Below are positions 39,401 through 51,610 of a DNA stretch of 64,000 nt, piece by piece. The notes below the pieces were generated by a model, which saw nothing but the letters and a program-made list of their open reading frames with translations, was not told the DNA's origin and did not search any database. Both the position numbers and the translations under genes were made by a program. This DNA is from Casuarius casuarius (taxonomy: Eukaryota > Chordata > Aves > Casuariiformes > Casuariidae): NCBI GenBank assembly GCA_003342895.1, contig PTFA01000311.1, positions 315,804 through 379,803 of the forward strand, written 5' to 3'. Numbering within the stretch: position 1 is the stretch's first letter; every line of letters begins with the position of its first letter.

Positions 39401-42225
39401 TTGCAAGTAGTTTGTGATATTTTGCATTAAAGTCTCTGTACCTGGGTGATGATGTGACCACTTTTACCTACTGGTACCTGCAAGAATATCTGTTCAGTAT
39501 CTGTTTGGTAATGTCAATGCCTTCAGTTACTGAGAAGACATTTGCCTACATACAGTATTCACTACAAAGCCAATCTATTTTTGTGTTTATTAATAATTGT
39601 TTGTTAGATGTTTTAAAATAACATTCGAAGGTTGTAGTGTGCTGAATCTGTAGGAAGTGGCTTTTCTCCATGAGGCTGACTGGAAGTAAGATTCAATGAC
39701 TGAATGCAACATACAGGAAAAGGGAGAGAAGAGGAGAGTTACTGAACTTATGTACTCTTTATAGTTTGTAACTTAATATCAACAAATGTTAAATCAACAT
39801 TTCTTGTTTTTTGGTGCTTTCCTCTTGCTGGCTCTTCTATTCTGAATTAACTATTTCCCTCTCTCCATGTTTGCTGCCTCTTTATTCCTTTCCTCCCCCT
39901 CCTCTATCTCACGCTGAATGCATTAGAAATGGGACTTACATGAATCTGCTGAGCTTGCTCCTTGTCTTCAGGAGTGGTTAAGGAGGAAGTGTGGCAGCCA
40001 TTAACAGCTTTTGTAATAAAACCCCGGCCCTGAGCATAGCGTTCGTCCTGCAGATTAGCAAGAACAGGCATTATTGAAATAGATAAGAAGAGATGCAATT
40101 CAGACAATATATTAGGTAATTGTTGTTCTATTGCTTTTATCACTGCTTTTATGCTGTAAAGGTCAAAAGTTTCAAGTGAGTGTTTAGATTGAAACTGGCA
40201 CCCAGCAAAGGAAAACTTGTCCCATAGATAAAGAATGATGGGAAAATGGTATATTTTAATAGAAGTGTTGAGGATCTTTGTAACGGTCAAAATTATAAGT
40301 AGATGTGGTCACTGTTGGGACTATTGCCTTCTGTAAAGCAGTCATGTTTGTTAACTTACTGAAGGATTTCATATCTTAACATATGTTTGTGCTTAAAAAA
40401 GGCAGAGTACTTACAAATTCATTGAATATTTCTGAAGAGAGGAAGTGAATGTAGTGTGAAAGTTTAACTGCCCGATCAAAAAGTTCCCCAAGGGAGACTT
40501 GGCAATTGACAGATCCATTGGGACAGATTGGCAAGGATGTCACTGCTTTCTTTGTCAGGAACATGTTGGACACCAGAAGGACCACCAGCAACAAACCTGT
40601 TCAGGTTTAAAATACACCGAAACAGAATCACACTGACACACACCAGCAACAAACCTATTCCGGTTTAAAATACACCAAAACAAAATCACACTGACATACT
40701 GCATTTAGAAGTAACTATCAGGGCCATAAGTAACTGGTCAGAACATGGGAAGATGTTTCCTTGCGCTCAGTCACATGTCTCAGAGTACCCCTTGCCCTGG
40801 CTGCTGAAAGTGGATGGAGGAGGAAGGCACTATATTACCCCTTCCTCCCTTCCATCATCCTAGTTATGTAACAGAGCCTATTACAGGTTGAGGGCACAAA
40901 GTAACCTGTGTTACAGTACACTGTATTCAGAACAGTCTCTTACCGTTGTGCCTGACTTTATTACATAGTGATAAATGGACGAACAAAATCAAATTTCTTC
41001 ACTGTGTAAATATAGATACATAATTGTATTTGCACAGATATATAAGTTTGGAAAGTAGCTTGTTCCCTCTTTTTTTTTCTCCTCCTCCTCCCATGGATCC
41101 TTTTCTTCTTTGCAAACATTTGGAGTTTAAATTAATTTTGTGGGAGGGTGGTTAGGTCACTCTCTTAAGGTTTTGATTGTCCTGGGAGTTCCTTCAGAAG
41201 ATTTCCAGCAGCTGTGCTACTTTGCTTTTTAGCAGTTAACTCTAAATTGCCTATTGCTAAGAAAACATAGAGAACATTTGACTTTTTTCCTGAGCTTCTG
41301 AAACTGATGTAGGGGACTTCTAAAAGACAAAAACTCACCTGTTTAAAACTTTCACTGTTAACTTAATGGAGTCAAGTTTTCTACTCACCAAAATAAAATA
41401 TGCACAAAACCCAAACATTTAAAAGCAATATGGGGTAAATGAGCATACTCATTTGAAGAATACTGTTCTGTGTTCTGAGAGTTTCTGTGCTGGAAATTGG
41501 CCTGCTATACGCTTTGATTCAGAAGACTTATCACCAGTGCTAAATTAAAATGTACTCCATAAATCAGCAGAGCCCTTCCTACTGTTATCATGTGATAGGT
41601 TTCTTTAAAGTTGTTATTTTAAGGAAAGTACACCTATTTACACCATATTGAAGTAAGCCCTTCTCCTTTCCCGTAAACAAGGTACATTCAGCATGCTGCA
41701 GTTAGAAGCGTATTCTGGGGAATAATGCTATGAATAAGAAAACCTGAGATCTGTTGGCTTAGGAAGTTGAAAATCGTTTTGAAACCATTTAGTTCTAAAT
41801 TATGAGACTACTTCTGGACTTTGTGGATAACGACTCCATCATTGTCTTCTGACAGCTACTCAATGGTGTCTGGCAGTAGCAAAGCAGTTTGGATCCAGCC
41901 CTGGTGTGCAGGTGTCACATCTGTCAAGCCAATTATCCGTGACACTCATCAGCACAAGGATAGTCTTAGGAAACCAAAGACTGAGTAAAAAAGGGATCAA
42001 GCTGCCTTCTAATTTACAGGTTTGAACACTAAATGTTTGAGGTAGAGAAAACTTTCACCAGTACTGGAAGTTTCTTCCAATTGCTGGTGGCTGGAAGACC
42101 TCAGTTTCTATAGCTGTAACCTTTCAGTTACTTCCTAATTCAATCTAAATTTAAAGAAGCATAAAAGTTAATAGCAAGTGAATGGCAAAAGTCTTACCTT
42201 TCAGTGAAGCCCCCTTGTTGCTCAT
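36297..42225 (-). CDS. PRL: Prolactin precursor, five coding exons, complete
   Basis: Prolactin is a secreted four-helix cytokine hormone of pituitary lactotrophs that signals through the prolactin receptor and JAK2/STAT5. Joining 42225-42198, 40596-40415, 40047-39940, 38572-38393 and 36488-36297 (28+182+108+180+192 nt) gives 229 codons and a TAA. Every intron is GT-AG; sizes are about 1601, 367, 1367 and 1904 bp. Residues 1-30 are the signal peptide, with a Leu/Val-rich core at 11-18; cleavage before LPICP gives a 199-residue mature hormone. Its six cysteines lie at mature positions 4, 11, 58, 174, 191 and 199, the usual three-disulfide pattern. The C-terminus ends [10 protein letters not shown], as in sauropsid prolactins. 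There is no frameshift or internal stop. The start is the ATG in CCTACCATGA about 50 nt below the predicted cap site. An N-G-S sequon lies at mature residues 6-8. Growth hormone is excluded by the extra N-terminal disulfide loop (C4-C11). Confidence 0.98.
38393..38572 (-). CDS. PRL: PRL coding exon 4
   Basis: These 180 nt (60 codons, phase 0) encode [10 protein letters not shown] through EGMEKIVGR, helices 2 and 3. The acceptor is GATGAGCAG|CATGAA and the donor is CGG|GTAAGT. The frame stays open 9 nt upstream into the intron (MDEQ), but the splice acceptor and the family sequence QQIH|HEDLL fix the boundary at 38572. Confidence 0.97.
39940..40047 (-). CDS. PRL: PRL coding exon 3
   Basis: These 108 nt (36 codons, phase 0 at both ends) encode [10 protein letters not shown] through QAQQIH, the helix 1-2 linker including mature Cys58 in NGCHTSSL. 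The acceptor is CTAATCTGCAG|GACGAA and the donor is CAT|GTAAGT. The length is that of exon 3 in other prolactin genes. Confidence 0.97.
40415..40596 (-). CDS. PRL: PRL coding exon 2
   Basis: These 182 nt encode residues 10-70: the hydrophobic signal-peptide core, the cleavage region [12 protein letters not shown], the N-terminal disulfide loop (C4-C11 of the mature chain) and helix 1 up to SSEIFNEF. The acceptor is CCTGAACAG|GTTTG and the donor is GTAAGTACT. The pyrimidine tract before the acceptor is poor. The acceptor lies inside a 58-bp tandem duplication (40583-40698). Confidence 0.97.
40583..40698. repeat. 58-bp tandem duplication across the PRL intron 1/exon 2 junction
   Basis: Copy 1 is 40583-40640 and copy 2 is 40641-40698; they match at 53 of 58 positions. 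Copy 1 contains the real exon 2 acceptor and its first 14 coding bases. Copy 2, upstream on the gene strand, carries the same 14 bases behind ...GGAATAG, so a second AG acceptor lies exactly 58 nt further upstream. Confidence 0.95.
42198..42225 (-). CDS. PRL: PRL coding exon 1
   Basis: The exon encodes MSNKGASLK plus the first base of a Gly codon, followed by the donor GTAAGAC. A short first coding exon of 28 nt ending in phase 1 is the classical prolactin arrangement. About 50 nt of 5' UTR, free of upstream ATGs, separates the start codon from the inferred cap site. Confidence 0.95.
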
Positions 42226-42302
42226 GGTAGGGATCCTATATGGTGACTTGCTCTACCAAAAGGATGTCTAAATACTTGCTCTTATTTTCTGAACATGCCA
42301 GA

Positions 42303-42310
42303 TTTATATA
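42303..42310 (-). promoter_or_regulatory. PRL TATA box
   Basis: TATATAAA on the minus strand, 78 nt upstream of the ATG. It implies a cap site about 30 nt downstream and a 5' UTR of about 48 nt, typical for prolactin. Confidence 0.85.
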
Positions 42311-42329
42311 CACCATCCAGAGTCCTTTT

Positions 42330-42338
42330 TGCATACAT
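42330..42338 (-). promoter_or_regulatory. Pit-1-like site, proximal (1P position)
   Basis: On the plus strand TGCATACAT matches 7 of 9 positions of the Pit-1 consensus WWTATNCAT. The minus strand reads ATGTATGCAAA, which also resembles a POU octamer (ATGCAAAT). It lies about 60 nt upstream of the inferred cap site. Confidence 0.55.
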
Positions 42339-42393
42339 TCAGCAGGTCATAGAGTTTACCTCGATAATTACAAACATCAAATTGCCTTTCTTT

Positions 42394-42402
42394 CACATTC
42401 AT
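42394..42402 (-). promoter_or_regulatory. Pit-1-like site, second (2P position)
   Basis: CACATTCAT on the plus strand matches 7 of 9 positions of WWTATNCAT, with the ATNCAT core intact. An overlapping CATATTCAG also matches 7 of 9. The position is about -125 from the inferred cap site. Confidence 0.45.
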
Positions 42403-44312
42403 ATTCAGTATTTTTTGGTTTTTTATTTTTAACTGAGAGAGGGAATTTCGTTAACAAGTTCGGTTGTGGGATCCTAAGTATGGTTGGATGAAGAAAGATC
42501 CAATTTTTTTCCTGAATTCAGTGCATTGATCCTAGAATGCTCTGGTTATCGATTCTGAGACAGATATGCTCAATGTTTATAGCCTGCTTGTTCCTCTCCC
42601 CACAGCTGTATTCTCATTCTTCTGGTCTCCTCAGTCATCCAAGCTTATTTATGTTAAAATTCTGGCTATTCTGAGAGGGAGCAAACATATTTTACAATGT
42701 CCACAGAGAGAAACAGCATAAATTGTACTGCAATTTATCCAGAGAAGTGGAAATGGAGGCTCCTGGAAAGATGGTTCACTATCTGTAAAGCTATGGCATT
42801 CTGGGTATATAACTCTATAGTTAAAAGAAAGATTACACAGCTCAAATCATTAAATAACTTGTCCTCAATATGAAAGATGTTTAGATAAAGGGGGGCAGTT
42901 TTTATATTAAAAAATAAATATTTTGCGACAATCAGAGTTCAAGAAGTTAAATATTTACTGTTTAATCACAAATGTTTACTGATTAAATTAGTATTATAAA
43001 AAACCCTACAAAAACACGAAGTTAATTTCTATACTTAAAAACTCTTTGCGTAAAAGATTTGCATGTCCACCATATTCAAAATACATGTTGTCGTAATTAG
43101 TGGGATTTGTTTCCAGATCCGATGTGTTTGCGGTAATCTACAAACTAATCTCAGCAGGTTGGCCCTGTTTTTTCGTTATTTGAGGCTCATCTGTATGAAT
43201 ATGTTAGCAAATGTGTAATCTCTCATCTGTTTCTCAGATCCATTTACCCATGGAAAGACCTTCCAAATTAGATGGTTATAATGAATAAGGTATACAGTGT
43301 TAATGAATTTTCTTGCCTTTAGACAGCTTGTTCCATACTTGCATAACAGATATGTATGTTACCATGTATCCTGCGTTATTTCATAACTATGGACATGATT
43401 CTTGAAGCAGTTATAAACCAGGGAGAAGAAAAGTAGAGTATTTTACCCTTTAGAGGGTAAACCATGGTAGGTATCCATTGGGAGGTAACAAAAGCAGATG
43501 TGTGAACCATAGGCCGGAACAGGTAGCAAGTGGTCTATTTCTGCTAAGGTCTAGGATTATTGCTAGAATGGTATGTTGCATGTGTATAAACTTATGAGGT
43601 ACAAAAACAAGGCTGGATCTGGTTTGAGGCCTTACTGGGTAAATGAAGCAGTTGCCTGCAGCAGAGAAAAGTAGCAATCTGATGAAGGGAATAAAATTAG
43701 AATAGGGCTATGATCAAAACTCTGCAGTGGATGTTGGAAAAACAGCCATCTTCTAAACCACAGCCATATGTTTTATGCTCTTTATTTAATTTAGCTACAT
43801 TTGAAAAACTTACCCAACATTACAGGTGCACTTGAAATATCCTGTATCTAGGAGTTTTAGAAGAGACCTGGGAATAAAGGGAATAAAAATTTCACAGCCC
43901 ATGATCACAATCCCAGGAGCAGAAAGTGCTGTTTATGGCTCCAAACCCACCAATCACCCTTTCATTTACCAGTCTGCTTTACTTGGCATTTTGAGAGGAT
44001 GGTAACGATACCAAAATAAGGTACAGAGTTAATATCAGGAAGTAGATAACAAAGGAAATTATTCGCAAAGGCAGTAGCTAATCTGCCTAGGCTCCTTCCG
44101 CCGTTATTGGAAGGAGAGAGAGACTCCTCTCAGGCCCAGTAGAAGCACCTGAAGTCAGGATCCTCATAAATTGCCATCTAGAAAAGCCACTTGCTTGCTT
44201 TATAAGGGGAGACAAGTTCCTTAAATGTAGATCACAGAAGAGTGGTTTATACGAAACCATTGCATGATGATTTAATTAAAGCATTCTAGCACATAATAAC
44301 ATACTTTGCTTT

Positions 44313-44584
44313 CCTCTTGTGCCTTTCATCCTGAAATCCCCAAATATTTTACAAACATGAATGGATTTAAATCTGAACAATTAAGAATTGTAGGCAGAGG
44401 GAAAGAGGAAACTCTCTGTAAAGTATGTAAACATAAAGGTAAACTTTTTTATCAGATGTGAGAACTGATGCAGAGGTTAAGATGTTTATTCATGGTTGCA
44501 CAGGAAGTCTGGGGAAAAAAAAACAAGAACTCCCAATTCCCAGACCAGTGCTTTAAGTAAAGACTATCATTCCTTACTAGAGCC
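44313..44584 (-). mobile_element. MIR-like SINE, antisense
   Basis: Read on the plus strand, the block runs CTTTCATCCTGAAATCCCCA, TTTTACAAACATGAA, GAACTGATGCAGAGGTTAAG, GCACAGGAAGTCTGG and CCCAGACCAGTGCTTTAAGT. This is the order of a reversed MIR/CORE SINE ending in its tRNA-like head. It is strongly eroded. Confidence 0.7.
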
Positions 44585-44626
44585 AAAAAGAAAACAAAGG
44601 TGAGAGAAGAGAAAGGAGAGGGAAAA

Positions 44627-44680
44627 GTATACAAGAAATATACAATATACAATTTCTTGTATACAAGTATACAAGAAATA
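44627..44680. repeat. Perfect 13-bp inverted repeat plus a third direct copy
   Basis: GTATACAAGAAAT (44627-44639) and ATTTCTTGTATAC (44652-44664) form a perfect hairpin around a 12-nt AT-rich loop, and GTATACAAGAAATA recurs at 44667-44680. It lies just beyond the antisense SINE. Confidence 0.95.
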
Positions 44681-47600
44681 TATAGGTCTAAATATGAGTT
44701 TTCTTTTATAAGTTAGGAATTGGGTTCTATTTAAATTTGAGAATAAAATTTAGAGTAGCTGAAAATGCTTACTGGAATTAAAAAAAAGTGTGTAGTAAAT
44801 AGGGTTTAGAACACAACACTATTTATAACGCAGAAAATCCAATTTTTCCTTAAGGTAGATATGTTAAACATGCGTATGTACCCTGGAATCTCCCTTCTGC
44901 CTTTTAAAAGAGGAGGCTTGAATTTATATTCTACAGAGGAGAAATCTGGGACTTTTGGCATCCCATCTCCTCTGACTGTTCCTTGAAGCTTGGTAAAAGG
45001 AGCTGATCCTAGCCCCTAATAGCCTTCTAAATCTGATAGAACTTCAGGACAGTATTGTAAATAGTTGGGCAGGCATCAGTACTGAGGGGAAAATTCCTGA
45101 AGACAACTTAAAGAACTACGAATCACAACCGTAATTATCAGTATGTTTCCATCTCCCTTTAGGTCTTTTGCTTTTGCCTTAGGAATATAATTCAATTCTT
45201 ATTTTCTAAATTATCATATTCCTTTTATCTTCAAGGGCTTTTCTGACAATAACAAAATTATTAGATTGTTACACACAATGTAAACAATGTGCCAAAAGAA
45301 GGTCTTACAGTATGCAGACTTTATATATAATCTTTTAGCTCATTCCCAGGGCTTCATAGGCATTACAAATGACATATCAATATTACAGATAAGAGACTTC
45401 ATATTTAGTGCTCATTTCTTAATAATCTTATCTTTCCAGCTCATATCAGGTTGCAGGTTGTGAATTACTGTCAAATTTTGATTAGGAATTATTGATCAGT
45501 GCTGAAAGATTGAATATTCCTATCTTCATTTTTTATCTCATTTAAAGTTTTTGAGGTGTGCAAAGTGTTGTGTCTGATTGATAGCTACCACACAGGAATG
45601 AAAAATCTGTTCCATAAGAATAGAATAGTTTTATTTGCAGAATACAGATATTTAAATAGGTGAATTTAAGACTGGTTAATATCACTTGATTTTGTCATTC
45701 ATCGAGCTTAAGAACAGAATGTTAATGCAGAAATTTGAAACTCCCTAAAATTTTTGGCTATGTTTTTAAAATAAGATTCCCAAGTTATGTACACAGACAA
45801 TTGAGCATGCAAAACTGAATCGGCAAATAAAATTCTTACATATGATCTGAACGTGTGACTCTTCTAAAACACAATGAAACAAAAGGTTTCTGTATTCCTG
45901 ATTTGCATATGTATGTTGGAGTCAAAATACTGAAAATACAGTTGTTCTTATCTTCTTTTTATAGAATAGTTTATAAAGTTACTTAGTCAACTTCATTTAC
46001 TGGTTGGCTTTGGAAAGATACAGAACTATTTGATCTGGATCAAAAAACCAGTACTTTAACATTTCTAATGTGGAAAATACATTTAGAGAAGGAGTATAAA
46101 CAGAATATTTTTTGAATCTAGATACTTTCAGAAGACAAATATTTTGTATTCTCTGAGTATAATCTTCAAGATTTGAATCTTTCATGCAAAATCTAAGTGA
46201 TTTTTCTAGGATTATGTAAAAGAAAGGCTCTTCCTCCTCCTCTTTTTCATGTAAAGAATGGAAGAATTTAAGATGCATTCTCTCCAAATGTTTGCCTCAG
46301 TAGAGACAGCTAAATGGGGATTGAATACTTTCTTAGTGTGATCTCTGCATGAAGTCTGGTAACAAATAGATAAGAATGTACGGGAAAATGGTTCCATATG
46401 GAGAAAAAAAAAAGGTGGAAATCTTTGGAAGATTTTCAGTTGACTTTTAATTCAAGTTTAAGTACCAGTGTGGTTTTGTACAATTTTAGAAGTAGACATT
46501 AAGATAATATGGCAGAACATGTTTCAAAAATCATTTATCCACATTCGCAATATGATGATGCATACCCAAATGCACCATGAAATGTTAAGTGTGAATCCCA
46601 AGCAGGAGTCCAGCTAAAAGTAGTTGAGAAAACAGCGAAATTCACAGAGAGCAAAGCAAAAGCTAGCTTGTACATATTGGTGCTGATACTTCAAGTTGCT
46701 TGAGGCTCTGTGTTCACTAGTGCCTTATCTACATATTATCCAATAACCTGGCAGTATGAATGCGATCTGGATCACATAACTGCATTAGCACACTTCTGTT
46801 GAATTAGCTGGAGACCACATTGTGGTGCTTATGCTGGCTTGATACTTGATACTGCATTTATTTGATTGGTGGAGAACAGATGATAATGATCGGGCATCTG
46901 CTAAGACAAAGATATCATACAAAACTTTTCGTATAAAAGTGAAATGGCAGGGAGAGTCTGTGCTGGTTCAGCATTTCATGTCATGTGGCTGCAATAATTT
47001 TTATCCCATACTTGGTACCTTAAATCCTATTTTCCTCTTTCAGGCCAAAAAAGTAATGATCTTAAAACTAAAAACAAGCAGAATCTCTATCCCCCGCACC
47101 CCAAACTTTTGGGTTGATTACTGGGAGTATTGCTGTACAGTTGAGGATCTGAGCAGTTGTAACTACTTTCTGAGGCTCTGATACAGTCCAGTCCAAATGG
47201 AGTAGTAACACAGGCATGTAAGTATTTGCACACTTTGAGCCTTAGTGAGGATACAGTTACTGCTATAAAAACATCACTGAAACTATCTGTTTTATCTACA
47301 GGAAAAAATACACTTGATTCTAAGGCACGTCGAACATCATAACTCCAAGAGCTGAAGACCTAATGATTTAAACAGTTTATGTGATTTGCTTATTTTCCCA
47401 TACAGTTTCTTTTATCTCTTAATTAATTTTCCATGGCCACATTCTGCTATAATCAGTAAGTTGTTCCCCATAAAATCCTGATTTCAGCTGATCATTTTTC
47501 ACTATAAAGTAGAATGAGTTTCAAGAATTTACCTAGGCTAGGCATACCAAATGGAACTTACTGGTGGGCTGAGTAATTATTGGTTTTGTATTGAGTATTG

Positions 47601-50600
47601 TATTTGTGTAAAACTCTATAAATAAAAGGTAATAAACAGCAAAATTACCATTAGAGGGCTGCAGTTTTACTGCTAACAAGTGGAAAATAAGAGAAATCAG
47701 AACCCCATTTAAATATTTGCATATTTTTAATCCTACGGATAAATGCATCACTGAAAAAACATTTCCTTAAGTGCTTTGTGGAACTAGGGTCTGTAAAAGT
47801 AAGAGGATTTTTCTTTTTTAATTACAAATACACTGGAAAGAGCACTGAAGTGTGCACAGAGGTTTTGAGTAGGTTTCAGTAGCTGGGTATTTCCAGGGGT
47901 GGCGGTAAATATGATTTTGTTTTAGCATATGGGGTTTGATTTTGCTAATGGATAGTATCCAGAAATGGCAAATGGAGATTTTGTCCTGTGTTTTAGGAAA
48001 CAGCATATCTTTATGAAGATGTGCCGTTCTTCCTATGTGGAGTACTCTTTGGTCAGATAATTCCTGATATATACACAAGGATAGAATGGAGAAGAGCAGG
48101 TGAGTAGAAAAATATTTGGGGGGGTGGTATTAGCTGAAAGCAAAGTAGCAGACATTCTTGCTTCTTTGGGAAGATCTCACTCTTGTTGTGCGTGTATCAG
48201 AGGGAGGAATGTATACTGCTGCTTGAAATTGTGCATTTCATAATGGGATAGAAGTGATACTGAAACAATGTGACCTTTAATTAATACTCTCACTGATTCC
48301 AAAACCTAATATATTTTTTTCCTGTTTGTTTTCTTGTTACTGTCTCTAAACCTAATAAATAAATAAAAATAATCAAGTAAAAACAAATAAAATGGATGAG
48401 TTATATCGATATCAGGCATGTCCTGACCCGTAGGAAACTTGGAACTTCAAATCTTGTTTAATTTATCATTATAACTATCTTTCAATCTATCAGTTTTTTT
48501 AGATATTTTAATTGATATTGTCATATTTATTGCACTCAGGCTAGTGTTTGTTAATATTTGTTAATTAACATTTGTTAATAAGAACAAAATCTTTTGGAAA
48601 ACAAATTGGTGTAGCAGAAGGCATTCCCCTCCTTCCTCATGCTAAAATGTTTTCTTCAGGAAAAAAGTGAGCTGAGTTATTCTGTGACTATATATTATGT
48701 ACTAGTAAAAAGAAATGTATGTTACAAGATGAAGTATGTGTGGAAGTGTAGGATACAGATATATACAGCATAACCTATTCCCTTTAGGCTGTAGGTACAG
48801 ACCATTGTATCTTCTGTACAGAGGATGTCGGCTGTCCCAGGGTATCTGGTAGGATGAAGACAGGAGAGAGAACACCAGGGATGAGCATACCAATGAAGGT
48901 TTTCAAATGCTGTTCAGTTTTTAGAAAATGTATTTTATCAATAGAATTTCAAGACAGTATTCATGAAAGGGCAAAAAAGGGAACATACCCTTTGGGCACC
49001 TTTGTCATGTTCATAAACTGGCCAGGTGACCTAGAGAAGCATTGCATTGGCCACTTAGAACTGTTCACACACATAATGGCAGTGGGTTTCATGTGGTATA
49101 AGTCAACTGAGCAAAATTACACATACACTTCAAATGTTTGCTGCATCAGGCGTTAAGCACATAGATTACAGTGTTTTTTCCTTTTTTGTAGGATCTGGAC
49201 CCTGGATAAATGGTATAATTGATTTACATGTTTTCATAGAGCTCATTCATACCCTACCCATAGGACCTTTAGCTTGAACATCTAATTGAAAAGAATAAAC
49301 AAATTTTCAGCTAAACACTAATGATTATGAGGAATTGAAGAAGGGAAAGTGTGTATTTCTAGCCATTTTCATATACCTTAAATACTCAAAAATAATAGCT
49401 ATAATGGATGGTTGATAATACAAGCAAGGAAGAAGTAAATGATTACTAATAAAAAGTAATGCAAGTTCAGATTTCAAAGTAAACATTTCTAAAAGAGAAA
49501 GAGAAGAAATGATATTCAAGAAAACTTCTTACTAGTGAGCATATAAACACATTGCTAACCACTCCTTAAAAGGTCAAATGCATTAAATTGCACACCTGTA
49601 GCCCATTTATGTGTTTAAAAATTCATTTAAAAAAAGGAAGGTGTCTTTCTGTTCAGTCTCTTCTCTAATGAATATATTTGCATCTGATCACAGCTTTTCT
49701 CCTTACTCATTTCCTAAGTCCTCAACCTGTAACCTGAGCATGTAGGATTTACAAAGCTAAGGCTGAAGTCATCATGGAAACGTCATGGCATTGCCATTAT
49801 CAAAAGTGCCTAGTCATTACAAATGGCTGACATGGTATAGCTTCATGGCTGAGCGAGAGCAAGAACACCAGATATAGTATGTGACTTGCTACGTTAGTAG
49901 TTGATTTTGTGTAGACAGGAAGAGCTAAAGCAACGGTAGTGTGTTTTGTTCCTGTCCTTTCATTAGTGCCTTCTGGTGCAGTGTGTTCATTAAATACAAA
50001 GACATAAGAGAAGCAGCAGTGCTGGGCAGCTTAAATATAACCATCCCTCATGTCTTTATGTTTGTTCATTGTGTTCTATGTGTTTGACTTTAGGTTTTTG
50101 AAATGCAATTATAAAATTATTATTTGGGAGGGAGAAATAGGAGGGAATCAAGTGAAATACAGTCTTCACATCTCTTTCTCCTTGTAGCACTTATTCTTTG
50201 GCTCTAGTTTTAAGGCTTGGGGATAATACTCTTTGTGGAGCACATTTCAAGCATATTTGGCCTGCTGCTTGTGAAACTTACCAACACCACCCTACCCTGT
50301 AGAAGCCGGGAAAGAGAAATTGGCCACTTGAATAAAATCAACTAATTTGTATACTTCAGAAAACTGAATTGCCGAAAAGAGCTTGTTGAATATTTTTAGC
50401 ATTAAAATAAGTTAGAAGTAATTCTTATTAAAGGACAGAAGTTTTATTCAGATCATGACATCATTGAACAGAAACTGCCACCAGTTTTCTGACTTTGTAA
50501 CTAAGTCTGCTTCTCTGAGCAGGTGTCCTGTCAATATCCTTAAACTTATGAGTCAGCTGAATCTTGAAAAAGATGGTCTATGATGGAGGAGACATCCCTA

Positions 50601-51539
50601 TCAAATATAACATATTGTTACGTTGTCATTTGTTGTGATGGATACAATCATAATGTTAAAGATTTTTAATGGGTAATACTTGTCTAAATCCCATATGTGC
50701 ATGGGAGAAAAAGAACCAGGTTAAAGCTGATTGTAGAGCAGCAGCTCTCAGTTTTTTAATGTTCTTTTCTTGTCCTTATAACATTGGAACAAAAAGATAC
50801 TGCATACTGGCTTGCAAAATTTTCTGGGGAGAACCATTTGCATCAGATTCCAGTGCTTATTGCAGTTATGGCTCTTGAGCACATGCATAGAGTCTGATCC
50901 TGCCACTAGATCCGTTATTTGGAGGTAACTGTGAGGTGAGGATTTCCCGTGATTGAAATAGGCTGACTAGTTAGTGGATTTTTTTTTCAGTTTACACAAG
51001 ACTTCTTCTGTTGATAAATCAAAGGTAAATCGGATAAAGCGATCTCCAAAATTCTTCCAGTAGTACTCAATTTATCTTCCACAAAATATCCTTTCCTACA
51101 TAGTAGGTTGGTTACATGCCAGAAATATATGGCTGTTAAAAAAAAAAAAATAGTGGTGGAATTTTAAACAATGACCGTAGAAATAAATCCATTTCCATAG
51201 TAGAAATATTGATGATCACAGGAAAAATGGAAAGGCAAAGTGGCAGCCATTTTTGCTGTGCTCCAGTTTTAATTTCTACCATGTATGGAGAAGTACGGAG
51301 GTTTCATAGCTACATGGACAATAATGGAAACTGTAGGTATTTGGTTTAATAAAGACCTCATTAATCCCATAAAACCTTAGTGTGAGGTAGAGCTCTGTTA
51401 ACTGTTCTCACTGAGCTAAATGTGAAGAACCTTCAAAGCCTATAAACATGCCAGCAATAATTGACTATTCTTGTGCATTCCCTCCAGCCACTTTTCACTT
51501 CACAAAGGTTTTTAATTTACATCTCTCATGTCTTTTAAA

Positions 51540-51541
<2 letters not shown>

Positions 51542-51604
<63 letters not shown>
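51542..51604 (+). repeat. (CT)n microsatellite
   Basis: About 31 uninterrupted CT units. Its translation gives a spurious Leu-Ser repeat frame. Probably highly polymorphic. Confidence 0.98.

Positions 51605-51610
<6 letters not shown>

Larger units (their letters stand above)
42260..42410 (-). promoter_or_regulatory. PRL: PRL proximal promoter
   Basis: Core promoter of PRL, read on the minus strand. It contains a TATA box at 42303-42310, an inferred cap site near 42273, and POU-factor-like sites at about -57 to -65 and -121 to -129. This spacing resembles the 1P and 2P Pit-1 sites of the mammalian pituitary promoter. Pit-1 (POU1F1) dependence is known for prolactin genes; its action here is inferred. 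Confidence 0.75.

Noticed and set aside
42240..42491. 83-codon plus-strand frame over the PRL promoter
   Set aside because: It is antisense to the promoter and 5' UTR, with no protein resemblance.
46846..47181. 111-codon plus-strand frame
   Set aside because: No domain, no splice context and AT-rich composition like its flanks; likely chance.
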